From an uncultured Neomegalonema sp. (GTDB lineage: Bacteria; Pseudomonadota; Alphaproteobacteria; Rhodobacterales; Rhodobacteraceae): 41,006 bases of DNA. Where the stretch lies: assembly GCA_937958625.1 (NCBI GenBank), contig CALGNO010000145.1, positions 1 to 41,006 of the forward strand, read 5' to 3'. Numbering within the stretch: position 1 is the first letter of the stretch; each line of letters starts with the position of its first letter. Shown one piece after another: positions 27,976 to 36,548 of the stretch. The notes below the pieces were generated by a model. That model did not search any database and was not told where the DNA came from. It saw nothing but the letters and a program-made list of their open reading frames with translations. The position numbers were made by a program, and so were the translations under genes.

Positions 27976-28956
27976 CTACGCGCCGTAGCCGAGGCGTTCG
28001 TTCATTCGCCCCGCGATGTCGTCGAACGTGGCGAGGTCTTCGGCGGTCAGCTCGTCGCGCCAGCGTTCGTCCAGCGTGATGTCGGTTTCGGTCTTGCGAA
28101 GGCGCATCGGGTTGCCGCCGACATTGTGACTCTCGGCGCGGAAATCGAGCATCCCCTCTTCGAACGTGATGCCGAGCCAGTCGCACAGGCCCTCGAGCAC
28201 GCCTCTTGGGTCGGTCGCCAGGTCTTCGTAATGGACGATCCGGCGTTTGGCGCGGCGGGCGGTGGCACTGGCGGCCATGCGTTTGAGGTGCTCGTTGCGC
28301 CAGACCTCGGCACAGCGCAGCATCGAATAGCCATCGCGCCGCATCCGCGAGGCGGTGACCGCGCGGCCATCGCGAACCAGCAGGATGAAGCGGATGTCGC
28401 GCTCGTCGCTTTCCATCCAGACATTCTTGAAGGTGCCGGGGTTCTTGGTCGAATCGACGATGATCGGTGTGCCATGGGCACGGCGCACCGCCGTATAGAG
28501 CAGGCCGAGATTGCGCCCGATTTCCCGGAACATGGCCACATCGGGCGAGACTTTGCCCGCCAGCCAGCGCAGGGGCGGGATGCCGAGGACCAGCGTTGCC
28601 TCGTTCAGACGACTGCGGAACGGGAACTTGCGATTGATGTCGTTGATGAACCGCCCTTGTTCATCGCGCAGGGAGGCAACGCGCAGATCGGCGATGTTAA
28701 AATCCGGCAGGGCAGGGCGGTCGCCGGTGCCAAGCATCTGGCGCAACTCGGCATCGACGGCCAGCCAGAAGGGGCACTCCATGACCCGCTTGCCGCAGGT
28801 GCAATAGTCGCTCTCGGTTTCATGGTTGGTGTTGTAGCGCAGATAGGCGGTCTCGCCGAGGGAGGAGACGGCGCTGTGCCCGCCAAGCATCATGTCAAGC
28901 AGGGTCGAGCCGGAATGGCCGCTGCCGATGATCTGAACGCAAATGTCCCCGTTCAC
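27976..28956 (-). CDS. sulfotransferase family protein (PAPS-dependent)
   Basis: 326 residues from a GTG overlapping the previous stop by four bases. The 5'-phosphosulfate-binding loop is GSGHSGSTLLDMML (11-24). The 3'-phosphate-binding stretch is ILLVRDGRAVTASRMRRDG (191-209), with S203 in the expected place. A Cys cluster, CTCGKRVMECPFW (52-64), and IVDSTKNP (166-173) are typical of prokaryotic sulfotransferases acting on polysaccharides or glycolipids. The donor is PAPS and the enzyme is cytoplasmic. Sulfation of the lipid-linked repeat or its precursor is inferred from its position between a glycosyltransferase and the MBOAT gene. Confidence 0.87.
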   Translation of the reverse strand: MNGDICVQIIGSGHSGSTLLDMMLGGHSAVSSLGETAYLRYNTNHETESDYCTCGKRVMECPFWLAVDAELRQMLGTGDRPALPDFNIADLRVASLRDEQGRFINDINRKFPFRSRLNEATLVLGIPPLRWLAGKVSPDVAMFREIGRNLGLLYTAVRRAHGTPIIVDSTKNPGTFKNVWMESDERDIRFILLVRDGRAVTASRMRRDGYSMLRCAEVWRNEHLKRMAASATARRAKRRIVHYEDLATDPRGVLEGLCDWLGITFEEGMLDFRAESHNVGGNPMRLRKTETDITLDERWRDELTAEDLATFDDIAGRMNERLGYGA

Positions 28957-30227
28957 TTCGTCACCTGTTTCTGGTTGTCGGCTGCGCGCCGCGCGGCCTG
29001 CACTGGACGGTTCAGGGCCAGTTGCAGGGATTTCAGGGTATCCTCGGCCTGCCGTTCGCGCGAGTAGCGCGGGGCGGCGGCGTGGGCATTCTCGGCGAGG
29101 CGTTTGCGCAGGTCCGGCTCGGTCTTCAACCGGCGGATCGCGTCGGCCATGGCTGCCGGGGCCTCGGGCGCGAAGATCAGGCCCGCCTCGGCATCCTCAA
29201 CGATGCGCGAGCCTTCGCCCGCAGGCGCGCCGTAGAGGATCGGGCGGCCCATGGCCATGGTCTCGAAAATCTTCGACGGGATCACGCTTTCGAATACCGG
29301 GTCATTGCGCAGGTGGATGAGGGCGGTATCCACGACGCTCCAGTAATCGGGCATCTCGTCCTTGGTCTTGCGACCGGTGAAGATGATGTTGGTGAGGCCC
29401 TTTTCGGCGGCGAGCGCCTCGAGATCATCCTTGGCCGCCCCGGCCCCGACGATCAGCAGCACGACGTTCTCCTCGCGCAGCATCGCGGCGGCCTCGATGG
29501 CGGTTTCCAGCCCGTGGGCACCGCCGACGGTGCCGAGATAGCCGACCACGAACTTGCCGGTCAGGCCAAGACTGTCGGCCAGCGCCTCGTTTCGGGGACC
29601 GGGGGAGTAGGTGGAAAGGTCTGCGCCGTTGATGACAACGGAGATTTTATCTGCCGGAACCCCGCGCGACGTCAGGTCTTCGACGAAGGAATGGGTCATC
29701 ACGTTGACCCGCGCCGAGCGGCGATAGAGGCTGAGTTCCAGCTTTTCGAGCATCCGGTAGACCCGGCCCTGACGGTTCCACCCGGCGACGGCGGCGATCG
29801 AGGCGGGCCAGATGTCGCGCACCTCTAACACATGCGGTATCCGGCGCAGGCGCGCGTAATTCACCCCCGCTAGCGGCACGAAGAGATGCGGTGAGGTCGA
29901 GATCACCACATCGGGTTTTTTCTCGCGAAATGCCTGCACTAGCGCGGAGACGGCATAGGAGAAATAGTCGAGGGTGCGTTTCACCGTGCCCTTGTTTTCG
30001 GCCATGTACGTTTTGACCCGCACCACCCGCACGCCGTCGATCTCTTCGATCTTGCGCAGGACATTGCGATAGCCCTCATAGACTTCGCCGATGGGAAAGT
30101 TCGGGTGGTTCGTGATCACCGTGACCTCGTGGCCTTGGCTTGCCCAGATGCGGCAGCGGTCATGGACATGGGCCGCGGGCGCGCTGGGTTCGGGGTAGTA
30201 GTGGTCGGTGAAAAAGAGGATGCGCAT
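28953..30227 (-). CDS. WbuB-like GT4 glycosyltransferase
   Basis: 424 residues. The N-terminus MRILFFTDHYYPEPSAPAAH and the LEVRDIWPASIAAVAGW segment are characteristic of WbuB-type GT4 enzymes, whose known members transfer N-acetyl-fucosamine-type sugars. The donor site is represented by GYLGTVGGAHGLETAIEAA and IPSKIFETMAMGRPILYGAP. No membrane segment is evident; it probably works at the inner membrane surface on undecaprenyl-linked intermediates. It is 3 bp downstream of the deacetylase-like gene and coupled to the following sulfotransferase gene. The sugar donor in this organism is unknown. Confidence 0.88.
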   Translation of the reverse strand: MRILFFTDHYYPEPSAPAAHVHDRCRIWASQGHEVTVITNHPNFPIGEVYEGYRNVLRKIEEIDGVRVVRVKTYMAENKGTVKRTLDYFSYAVSALVQAFREKKPDVVISTSPHLFVPLAGVNYARLRRIPHVLEVRDIWPASIAAVAGWNRQGRVYRMLEKLELSLYRRSARVNVMTHSFVEDLTSRGVPADKISVVINGADLSTYSPGPRNEALADSLGLTGKFVVGYLGTVGGAHGLETAIEAAAMLREENVVLLIVGAGAAKDDLEALAAEKGLTNIIFTGRKTKDEMPDYWSVVDTALIHLRNDPVFESVIPSKIFETMAMGRPILYGAPAGEGSRIVEDAEAGLIFAPEAPAAMADAIRRLKTEPDLRKRLAENAHAAAPRYSRERQAEDTLKSLQLALNRPVQAARRAADNQKQVTK

Positions 30228-30230
30228 GGG

Positions 30231-31622
30231 TCAGGGACTCCGCGGGGCCGCAATCGTCACACTGGCCCCCGGGGCCAGCGTAAAGACAAACCAATGCTCA
30301 CCCCCATCGTCGCGGCTGGATACGGGGTCTCCCGCCGTGACGCAAGACCCGTGCAAGGCGCGGATCGAGACGCCCTCGATTGGTTCTGCGCCTTTGTTCG
30401 TCATGGTTGTCGCGCCGCTGTCCTGCACGACCGCGACCTGAGCCAGCCGGTCCATCCATGCGCTCATCACCGCCATGGTCGGATTCCAGACCGAGCCGTC
30501 GTCGATCCGGCCTCGAAGCAGCGCCAGAAAGGCGTCGAGTCCGGGGGCCACTGCATATCCCTCGCCGTCACTGACGAAGGCGCGCGCATTCGGCGAGGGG
30601 TGGTTCACGCCCAGATAGGTATGCGCGATGCAGATGCCCGCCCCGTCCACCAGCTGGTCGAGGGCGGTCTGGTTCAGGCTGTCATCGAAATAGACCAGAC
30701 GGATGGTGTCGAACCAGTAGAGGCGGTTCTTCTCGTCCCAGCGCAGGGGAAAGCGGGTGCGGAAATCACCGCGCAGGCGCTTGGCCCAGAACCGAAAGAA
30801 CTCGACGGGAATGGCCGCAATGGCGCTGATGCGCTGTTTGCGGGTGCGGTTCGGATTGCGCAGGAATACCAGCTTGTCGATCAGGGTCGGGCCGACCGTC
30901 TGTTGCACCAGATAGGTCGCAAGGCTCTTGGTGCGGCGCATATCCACCGCTTTGCCGCGCACCCGCTGCGCGATATTCGAGAGCAGTCGCCGGGCATAGG
31001 CGAGGGTCGGCGGCGGTTTGAGAATATCCAGCGAGGGGGTCGGCGGGTTGAGATAGGCGTCGTAATAGCTCCACGCCGCGCGGCATCCATTGCGCTGAAT
31101 ATCGGGCAGAATGTAGTGCGGCGAGTCCGGGTTCAGCCCTTGCTGAGTCAGGTTCGAGGGCAGGTAATTGTGGTCGATCCACGTATTCACCGCCCCGAAA
31201 TGCTCGGTGTAGCGGTCGATGTCAGCGCGGGTGTCCTCGGGGGGCAGGTCGTAGTTTTCCGAGGTGTTATGCGGGCAAATCTCGATCCCCGCCCCGTGCG
31301 CCTCTCGCATCAGCGCCAGAAACTCGGGATTGCCGAGATAGTCATAGCCGTCCCAGCCGGTCCAGAACGTGCCCTGGGTAATGACGACGCCGCGTCCGGC
31401 AAAGCCGCGCTGGCCGTGGTCGGGATGGGCCTTGTCGGAATGGCCGAAATAGACGGCGCGGAAAATCGGCTCGCGCGACCGGTCGCCGTGATCCGTCGCC
31501 AGAAAGGCCGCGCGGCGACCTTCGGGGCAGAAATGCAGGCGCACGGGATTGGCGGCATCGGGCGCTGTGCCGGTACGCCACTGGTCCAGCAAGGCGGTGC
31601 GCGGGTCGCGGGTATCAGCCAT
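30231..31622 (-). CDS. putative NodB/polysaccharide-deacetylase-like protein
   Basis: 463 residues, not clearly assignable. The N-terminal half reads like a beta/alpha barrel of the NodB-deacetylase/glycosidase superfamily: RAAFLATDHGDRS (37-49) where NodB motif 1 would be, then GAGIEICPHNTSENY (110-124) like an H-box strand, WIDHNYLPSN (148-157) and a late CIAHTYLGVNHPSP. No signal peptide. The C-terminal ~80 residues look like a small beta-domain (GATTMTNKGAEPIEGVSIRA). If the fold call is right it could remove N-acetyl groups, exposing amines for N-sulfation by a neighbouring sulfotransferase, as in heparan sulfate synthesis. That is speculation. Its start overlaps the sulfotransferase stop by 8 bp. 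Confidence 0.65.
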   Translation of the reverse strand: MADTRDPRTALLDQWRTGTAPDAANPVRLHFCPEGRRAAFLATDHGDRSREPIFRAVYFGHSDKAHPDHGQRGFAGRGVVITQGTFWTGWDGYDYLGNPEFLALMREAHGAGIEICPHNTSENYDLPPEDTRADIDRYTEHFGAVNTWIDHNYLPSNLTQQGLNPDSPHYILPDIQRNGCRAAWSYYDAYLNPPTPSLDILKPPPTLAYARRLLSNIAQRVRGKAVDMRRTKSLATYLVQQTVGPTLIDKLVFLRNPNRTRKQRISAIAAIPVEFFRFWAKRLRGDFRTRFPLRWDEKNRLYWFDTIRLVYFDDSLNQTALDQLVDGAGICIAHTYLGVNHPSPNARAFVSDGEGYAVAPGLDAFLALLRGRIDDGSVWNPTMAVMSAWMDRLAQVAVVQDSGATTMTNKGAEPIEGVSIRALHGSCVTAGDPVSSRDDGGEHWFVFTLAPGASVTIAAPRSP

Positions 31623-32430
31623 GGTAGCCGAGCTTTGCCAGCCGGTCGCCGATCTTGCCGTCGAGCAGGGTCAGCAATTCGGGGCCGAGGGCCTCTTTCC
31701 AGGCATCAATCGAGCCTTTGCGAAAAGTCTTTCCCTTGCCGAACATGTCCCGGCCAATGGCGGCGGCTTCCTCCAGCGTCAATGCGATGCCGATATGATC
31801 GCCAAGGCCCTTGATGGCGCTGGCCTGCACCGCGCTGTCGCCGCCCCCGGCCTCGCCGACCAGGTCTTCGAACCGCACGGTCAGCACGTCAGGGTCTTCG
31901 ACCCAGCCGAGGATCAGGTCGATCTGGTGCGCAATACCGCGCCGCAACTCGCCCTTGGTCGATTCGACGCCCGAGATGAGCGCGGCGAGGCGTTCTTCGT
32001 CCGATGCCATGCCCTGCAAGCGGTCGTGCAGGAAGTGATCGGATTCCGACATGGAATGATGCATAAGAGACACGACGATTGCGCGCGGATCGCGGATGGC
32101 AACCACCGGAACGATATGCGCCCGGTCGATCAGACGCTTGGCCGTCTCACTATAGGGAACATAGCCGAGGCCATAGGTGCCGGGTTTGATCTGGTTCAAG
32201 CGTTGGCGCAGGGCGGCGGTGTGGACCGTTCGGGGCCGTCCGATGCCGACCTGACAGCGCTCGCCGAAGGGCAATAGATTATAGGGATGCAGGCGTAGAT
32301 TGGCGCTGAGACCGATTTTCTTGACCCGTCGCATGGGCGGCATCCGTTCGAGGATGCTGTCGAGCAAATGCGTCCCCGATTTCGGAATCGTCGTAACGAC
32401 GACCTTCGGTGCCTCCGACGATGCGGGCAT
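31615..32430 (-). CDS. sulfotransferase (cytosolic ST-like, PAPS-dependent)
   Basis: 271 residues from the ATG at 32430, which has GGAG 6 nt upstream. An in-frame TTG at 32475 is rejected because it lies between the predicted -35 and -10. All three classic motifs are present: PKSGTHLLDSIL (16-27) for the 5'-phosphosulfate, VVAIRDPRAIVVSLMHH (109-125) for the 3'-phosphate, and the C-terminal FRKGSIDAWKEAL (236-248), equivalent to the family's RKGxxGDWK. It transfers sulfate from PAPS to a hydroxyl or amine. It is the first gene of a nine-gene minus-strand polysaccharide unit, so the likely acceptor is a sugar of that polymer. It is unlike the sulfotransferase at 27976-28956, so the polymer may be sulfated at two positions. 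Confidence 0.9.
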   Translation of the reverse strand: MPASSEAPKVVVTTIPKSGTHLLDSILERMPPMRRVKKIGLSANLRLHPYNLLPFGERCQVGIGRPRTVHTAALRQRLNQIKPGTYGLGYVPYSETAKRLIDRAHIVPVVAIRDPRAIVVSLMHHSMSESDHFLHDRLQGMASDEERLAALISGVESTKGELRRGIAHQIDLILGWVEDPDVLTVRFEDLVGEAGGGDSAVQASAIKGLGDHIGIALTLEEAAAIGRDMFGKGKTFRKGSIDAWKEALGPELLTLLDGKIGDRLAKLGYHG

Positions 32431-32459
32431 GTGCCACTCCGGGATTTTCGTGAAAGCGC

Positions 32460-32488
32460 CTATTAGTTTTGCCAAACGACGTTGTCAA
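32460..32488 (-). promoter_or_regulatory. promoter of the nine-gene polysaccharide unit
   Basis: On the minus strand a perfect TTGACA (32488-32483) is followed after 17 bp by TAATAG (32465-32460). Transcription would start near 32453, about 22 nt before the ATG at 32430. This gives a short leader containing the GGAG site. The remaining gap to 32716 must hold the yjbH promoter; I see no convincing pair of hexamers for it. Confidence 0.5.
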
Positions 32489-32716
32489 TCTTGCCGCAGG
32501 GTCACGGCTGGTGTCCTGTGGGGCAGGAAACGCGCTTTGCGGGGATTCGGCCATGGGATTGCCAATGTTGTTGGCCTTTGTTTACGAAATCGCCTAGGCA
32601 AACATGAAGATGCGGCGAGTCTTGCAATCCTTATGGACGGTTCGAAGCGGATGTTGCGATTTGAGTTTGATTGTAAAAGTTAACGCCGGCCCGGTAGAAA
32701 CGATGATGCGGAAGCG

Positions 32717-34876
32717 ATGTCTTATCTGAAACCTTGCGGGACGTTCCTGGTGGCGCTGGTGGTCTGCGGACCGGCCCCGGCGGATATTTTCGGCGCTCCT
32801 GTCGAGGAACCGCCGGTCATCCACAGTCATTACGGCGGTGTTGGCCTGCTGCGCACGCGGACGGCGCGCATGGCGGCGGATTCGACCCTTGCCGCCAGCG
32901 TGAGCTGGGCCGAGAATCAACAGCGTTATGGACTGACTTTTCAGGCGGCTCCGTGGCTGGAAACGACCTTTTCCTACTCTGGTTTTGACCGTTCGCCGCC
33001 GCTGAGCGATACTTTTGATCGCCAATTCGACATCAAGATCAAGCTGTGGAACGAGAGCACGTATATTCCGCAGGTTGCCGTCGGCCTTCAGGATTTTCTC
33101 GGCACGGGATTGTTCTCCGGTGAATATGTGGTTGCCAGCAAGCGCCTTGGCCCCCTTGATCTGAGCTTCGGCGTCGGCTGGGGTCAGCTTGGCTCGCGCG
33201 GTGATCTGGACAACCCCTTGCGCATCGTGTCGGACCGTTTTCGCAGCCGCACAGATACGGATGGCGGCGGTCAGGTCAATTTCGGCGAATTCTTCTCGGG
33301 CGAGGATGTCGGCTTTTTCGGGGGTGTTTCGTACCAGACCCCGATCGAGGGGCTTCAGCTCGTCGCCGAATACGATGGTGATGACAGGTCCGCCGTCGAC
33401 GGCCTGAGCAGTAATCCGCTCAATTTCGGGGCGGTCTATAATCTGTCGCCCGGCATCCAGTTGACCGCGTCGTATCTGGGGATGGAGGACATCAATCTTC
33501 AGGCGACGATTTCTGCGCCGGTCGGAGAGAATGTTCAGCCTACGCCGACGGGATCGCCGCCGCCGCTGTTTTATGTTCGCGAAGATATTCCGGCACCGGA
33601 TGGCGGGGCCGATGGGTTGATCGCGCCGGTTGCACCGCCCTTGTTCACGCCCCTCGATCCCGCTGACCCTAGCTATACCGAGACCATCGGTGCCGATCTG
33701 GCGCGGCTTGGTGTCGATTTGCTGTCGGTGGAAACCGGCGAGAATGCCGTTCGGGTGCGGGTCGAGAACAGCCGCTATCGCTCGGCATCGAAGGCCGTGG
33801 GCCGGGTTGCGCGCATCCTGTCGCGCTATGCCCCCGCATCCATCGAAACCTTCCAAGTGGTTTTGGTGACCCGCAATCTGGAAAGCGCCGAATTCAAGCT
33901 CAATCGCACAATCCTCGAAGAATCGGCGCGCGAGATTGGCTATTCGATGGCCCCGCCCGCGCTCGGCTTTGCCTATATCCCGCCGGGCAGCGAGCCGGTG
34001 AACGGACGCTTTGCGAGCGTCGAGAGCTATCCGAAGTTCGATTGGTCGGTCGGGCCGGACGTGCGCTATGGCTTGTTCGATCCCTCCGATCCCCTGCGTG
34101 TCGATATACGCGCCCAAGCCTCGGGCCGCGTCGATATTGCGCCGGGCCTTTCAGTGACCGGTCAGGCCTCGGCATCGCTGTTCGGCAATATCGATGATGC
34201 GTTGCTGAATACGAACTCGCAACTGCCGCAGGTCAGAACGAACGCCGCGCGCTATAATGACGAGACGACCATCGGTATCGACCGGCTGGTCGGCGAATAC
34301 CTGTTCCAGCCTGCGCCGAATGTCTATGCCAAGGCGTCCGCCGGATTGCTGGAACAGATGTTTGGCGGGGCGGGCGGCGAGGTTTTGTGGCGACCGCCGA
34401 ATTCGCGCCTCGCCTATGGCGCTGAGGTCTATTACGCCCGCCAGCGCGATTTCGACACGCTGCTGACGTTCCAAGATTATGACGTCGTGACGGGGCATGC
34501 CAGCGTCTATTGGGACACGCCCTATGCCCATTGGGATGTCGCCCTACATGCCGGGCGCTATCTGGCCAAGGACTGGGGCGCGACGGTCGAGGTGTCTCGC
34601 CGCTTCCCGAACGGGTGGGAAATCGGTGCCTTTGCGACCCTGACCGATGTGCCGTTCGACGAATTCGGCGAGGGCAGCTTTGACAAGGGCATCACCCTCA
34701 GCGTGCCGCTGGATTGGGGTTTGCCGCGCGATACCAAGGCCAGTGCGGGGTTGAACCTGCGTCCGATTCAGCGTGATGGCGGTGCCCGCCTGAATCCGGG
34801 GTCGCGGCTTTATCGCCTGACCCGTGAAGGGTCGCGGGGCGAGGTCGCACCCCAGTGGAACAGCTTTGCGCATTGA
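32717..34876 (+). CDS. yjbH: YjbH-family outer-membrane protein for exopolysaccharide export
   Basis: 719 residues, close to the E. coli length. The signal peptide (LKPCGTFLVALVVCGPAPA) is followed by HSHYGGVGLLRTRTARMAAD, the family's recognisable opening, and then by long runs of amphipathic beta-strands. These appear in two halves around a central periplasmic-like region (TIGADLARLGVDLLSVETGE, 342-361). YjbH proteins are predicted outer-membrane barrels needed for export or retention of the Yjb/group-4-capsule-type polysaccharide. The C-terminus DWGLPRDTKASAGLNLRPIQ is also typical. It is transcribed away from the polysaccharide unit and followed 10 bp later by yjbF. The homologues of yjbE and yjbG are not seen. 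Confidence 0.88.
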   Translation: MSYLKPCGTFLVALVVCGPAPADIFGAPVEEPPVIHSHYGGVGLLRTRTARMAADSTLAASVSWAENQQRYGLTFQAAPWLETTFSYSGFDRSPPLSDTFDRQFDIKIKLWNESTYIPQVAVGLQDFLGTGLFSGEYVVASKRLGPLDLSFGVGWGQLGSRGDLDNPLRIVSDRFRSRTDTDGGGQVNFGEFFSGEDVGFFGGVSYQTPIEGLQLVAEYDGDDRSAVDGLSSNPLNFGAVYNLSPGIQLTASYLGMEDINLQATISAPVGENVQPTPTGSPPPLFYVREDIPAPDGGADGLIAPVAPPLFTPLDPADPSYTETIGADLARLGVDLLSVETGENAVRVRVENSRYRSASKAVGRVARILSRYAPASIETFQVVLVTRNLESAEFKLNRTILEESAREIGYSMAPPALGFAYIPPGSEPVNGRFASVESYPKFDWSVGPDVRYGLFDPSDPLRVDIRAQASGRVDIAPGLSVTGQASASLFGNIDDALLNTNSQLPQVRTNAARYNDETTIGIDRLVGEYLFQPAPNVYAKASAGLLEQMFGGAGGEVLWRPPNSRLAYGAEVYYARQRDFDTLLTFQDYDVVTGHASVYWDTPYAHWDVALHAGRYLAKDWGATVEVSRRFPNGWEIGAFATLTDVPFDEFGEGSFDKGITLSVPLDWGLPRDTKASAGLNLRPIQRDGGARLNPGSRLYRLTREGSRGEVAPQWNSFAH

Positions 34877-34886
34877 GGATCTGATT

Positions 34887-35579
34887 ATGACTTCGAGATT
34901 TTCGCTCTGCGCAGCCGGTATCGTCGCCCTCGGAACCCTCGCGGCGTGCTCGAACGGCGATTTTATCTATGGCAAGGCGCTGGGTGATCTGGCGTCGTTC
35001 ACCGGGATCACGACCGGTCTCGAGGAAGTCGACCCGAATACGGCTGAGATCGCGGTGACGCCTGCGGATGCGGAGCCGCCGCTGGTTGTGGGTTTCGAGG
35101 CAATCCGGGTGGCGATACCGTTCGCCGGGGCCAGCGGACCGAGCAAGACCTATGTCTCGCCGGATAACGTCGTGATCGCGATGAATGGGCCATTCGTGAC
35201 CCGCGCGACCGGCATCGGTGCCGATCTGAACGGCGGTTATCTGCCCGCCGGAAGCCCGTGGTTCGGCAACCTCGCCGCTGCGGCTGACGAAGGTGCCAGC
35301 AGTGACCGGGTGCTGGAATACTGGGAGCTGGGCCGTCTGACCCGCGCCAAGTTTCGGTGCGATCTCAGCACATCGCCGCGGGCGGATGGCGGACAGGTGA
35401 TCGAGGAATACTGCAAACGGTATTTCGAACCGGAAGAGTTTACCAACCGCTATTGGACCCGCGCTGATGGCAGCGTCGAATGTTCGCTGCAACAATTCCA
35501 CCCGCAGCTTTCCCAGCTCCAGTTCTTTGCGACCGAGCAACAGGCGTTGACGCTGAACCTGACCGAACAGGGCTGCTAG
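34887..35579 (+). CDS. yjbF: YjbF-family lipoprotein
   Basis: 230 residues from an ATG with GAGGA 8 nt upstream. A start further upstream would overlap yjbH and bury the export signal. The lipobox is LAAC with Cys21, in MTSRFSLCAAGIVALGTLAA followed by C. The mature part resembles YjbF/GfcB, the exopolysaccharide lipoprotein family: EPPLVVGFEAIRVAIPF, a basic-acidic central region with YWELGRLTRAKFRC, and late cysteines. It is presumably anchored in a membrane facing the periplasm. It probably acts with YjbH in handling the polymer made by the adjacent genes; the physical partner is inferred from gene pairing. Its stop lies 6 bp from that of a convergent gene. Confidence 0.85.
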   Translation: MTSRFSLCAAGIVALGTLAACSNGDFIYGKALGDLASFTGITTGLEEVDPNTAEIAVTPADAEPPLVVGFEAIRVAIPFAGASGPSKTYVSPDNVVIAMNGPFVTRATGIGADLNGGYLPAGSPWFGNLAAAADEGASSDRVLEYWELGRLTRAKFRCDLSTSPRADGGQVIEEYCKRYFEPEEFTNRYWTRADGSVECSLQQFHPQLSQLQFFATEQQALTLNLTEQGC

Positions 35580-35585
35580 GCGGCG

Positions 35586-36533
35586 CTATTCCCACTCCAT
35601 CGCCTCGAAAACGCGTCCGGCATTGCGGGTCGCGAGTTCTTCGAACGTGTCGAGATGGGCGTAGGGCGACTGGTCCACGTAATACGCCTCGGCCAGCCCG
35701 TCCCCGGCCTCGATAACCTCGGCGACTTTGCCGCGCAAATAGACGAGGTAGTCGCGGGTATAGCGCCGGACCTGATCCATATTGGTCGGGTGGCCATGGC
35801 CGGGAATCACGTAAAGCGCGCCGAGGGCCTCGAATTCTTCCTCCCAAGTCTCGATCCACCCGGCGGAGTCCGTCTCCTCGAAAATCGGCGGCACGCGCTC
35901 GTGAAAGGCCATGTCCCCGGCGATGACCAGTTGTTGTTTTGGTAGCCAGACCTGCGTGTCACCGGGCGAATGGGCGGGGCCGAGATAGAGCACTTCGATG
36001 GTGAAATCGCCCAGCTCGATGACCTTGCGATCCTCGAAGGTTTCGGTCGGCAGGGCGACGTCGGTGCCCTCGGCGCGATCTTTCAGACGGGTCTTGGCCG
36101 CATCGAGAATGTCATAGCCCCGTTCCTCGAACTCCGCTGCCGCGTCCTCATGGGCGAGGATCGGCACGCCCTGCGCCGCCCAGTATGAATTGCCAAGCAT
36201 GGCGTGGCCCTGGCCGTTCTCGTTGATGACCAGAACCACCGCCTGATCGGTGATGCGCTTGATCTCGTTGTGCAGCGCCTCGGCCAGTTTTGCCGCGCCG
36301 CCGCCATTGATGACGACGACGCCCTCGCCGGTGACGATGAAGCTGAGATTGTTGTTATGGCCGCTGTTTTCATAGGTCGACGGGGCGGTCTGGCCGATGG
36401 ATGTCCAGAAATGGGGGATCACCTCCACCGGGGCGGAATAGAGCAGCGAGGCGGGATACTGATCCGGTATCGCCTGATTGGCCGCTGCCGGGGTCATGCT
36501 GAGGGCGAGGCAAAGGGCAATCGGGCGCAGCAT
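35586..36533 (-). CDS. exported metallo-beta-lactamase-fold protein with altered metal motif
   Basis: 315 residues from an ATG with GGAGAG 5-6 nt upstream. The signal peptide MLRPIALCLALSMTPAAA is probably cleaved before NQ. The fold is recognisable from GEGVVVINGGGAAKLAEAL (70-88), LYLGPAHSPGDTQVWLP (183-199, H188), LVIAGDMAFHER (202-213, D207) and YVIPGHGHPT (241-250). The usual HxHxDH motif is replaced by NENGQGH (104-110), so the first metal site lacks its normal ligands. Related periplasmic families (SoxH/quinoprotein-relay type) keep the histidines or partially lose them. The substrate is unknown. It is convergent with yjbF and divergent from the flavoprotein gene. Confidence 0.87.
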   Translation of the reverse strand: MLRPIALCLALSMTPAAANQAIPDQYPASLLYSAPVEVIPHFWTSIGQTAPSTYENSGHNNNLSFIVTGEGVVVINGGGAAKLAEALHNEIKRITDQAVVLVINENGQGHAMLGNSYWAAQGVPILAHEDAAAEFEERGYDILDAAKTRLKDRAEGTDVALPTETFEDRKVIELGDFTIEVLYLGPAHSPGDTQVWLPKQQLVIAGDMAFHERVPPIFEETDSAGWIETWEEEFEALGALYVIPGHGHPTNMDQVRRYTRDYLVYLRGKVAEVIEAGDGLAEAYYVDQSPYAHLDTFEELATRNAGRVFEAMEWE

Positions 36534-36548
36534 CGCATCTCTCCATTC

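Noticed and set aside
32594..34117. 507-codon minus-strand open frame opposite yjbH
   Set aside because: No domain is recognisable, it crosses the intergenic gap, and the plus strand encodes a clear YjbH protein with a signal peptide.
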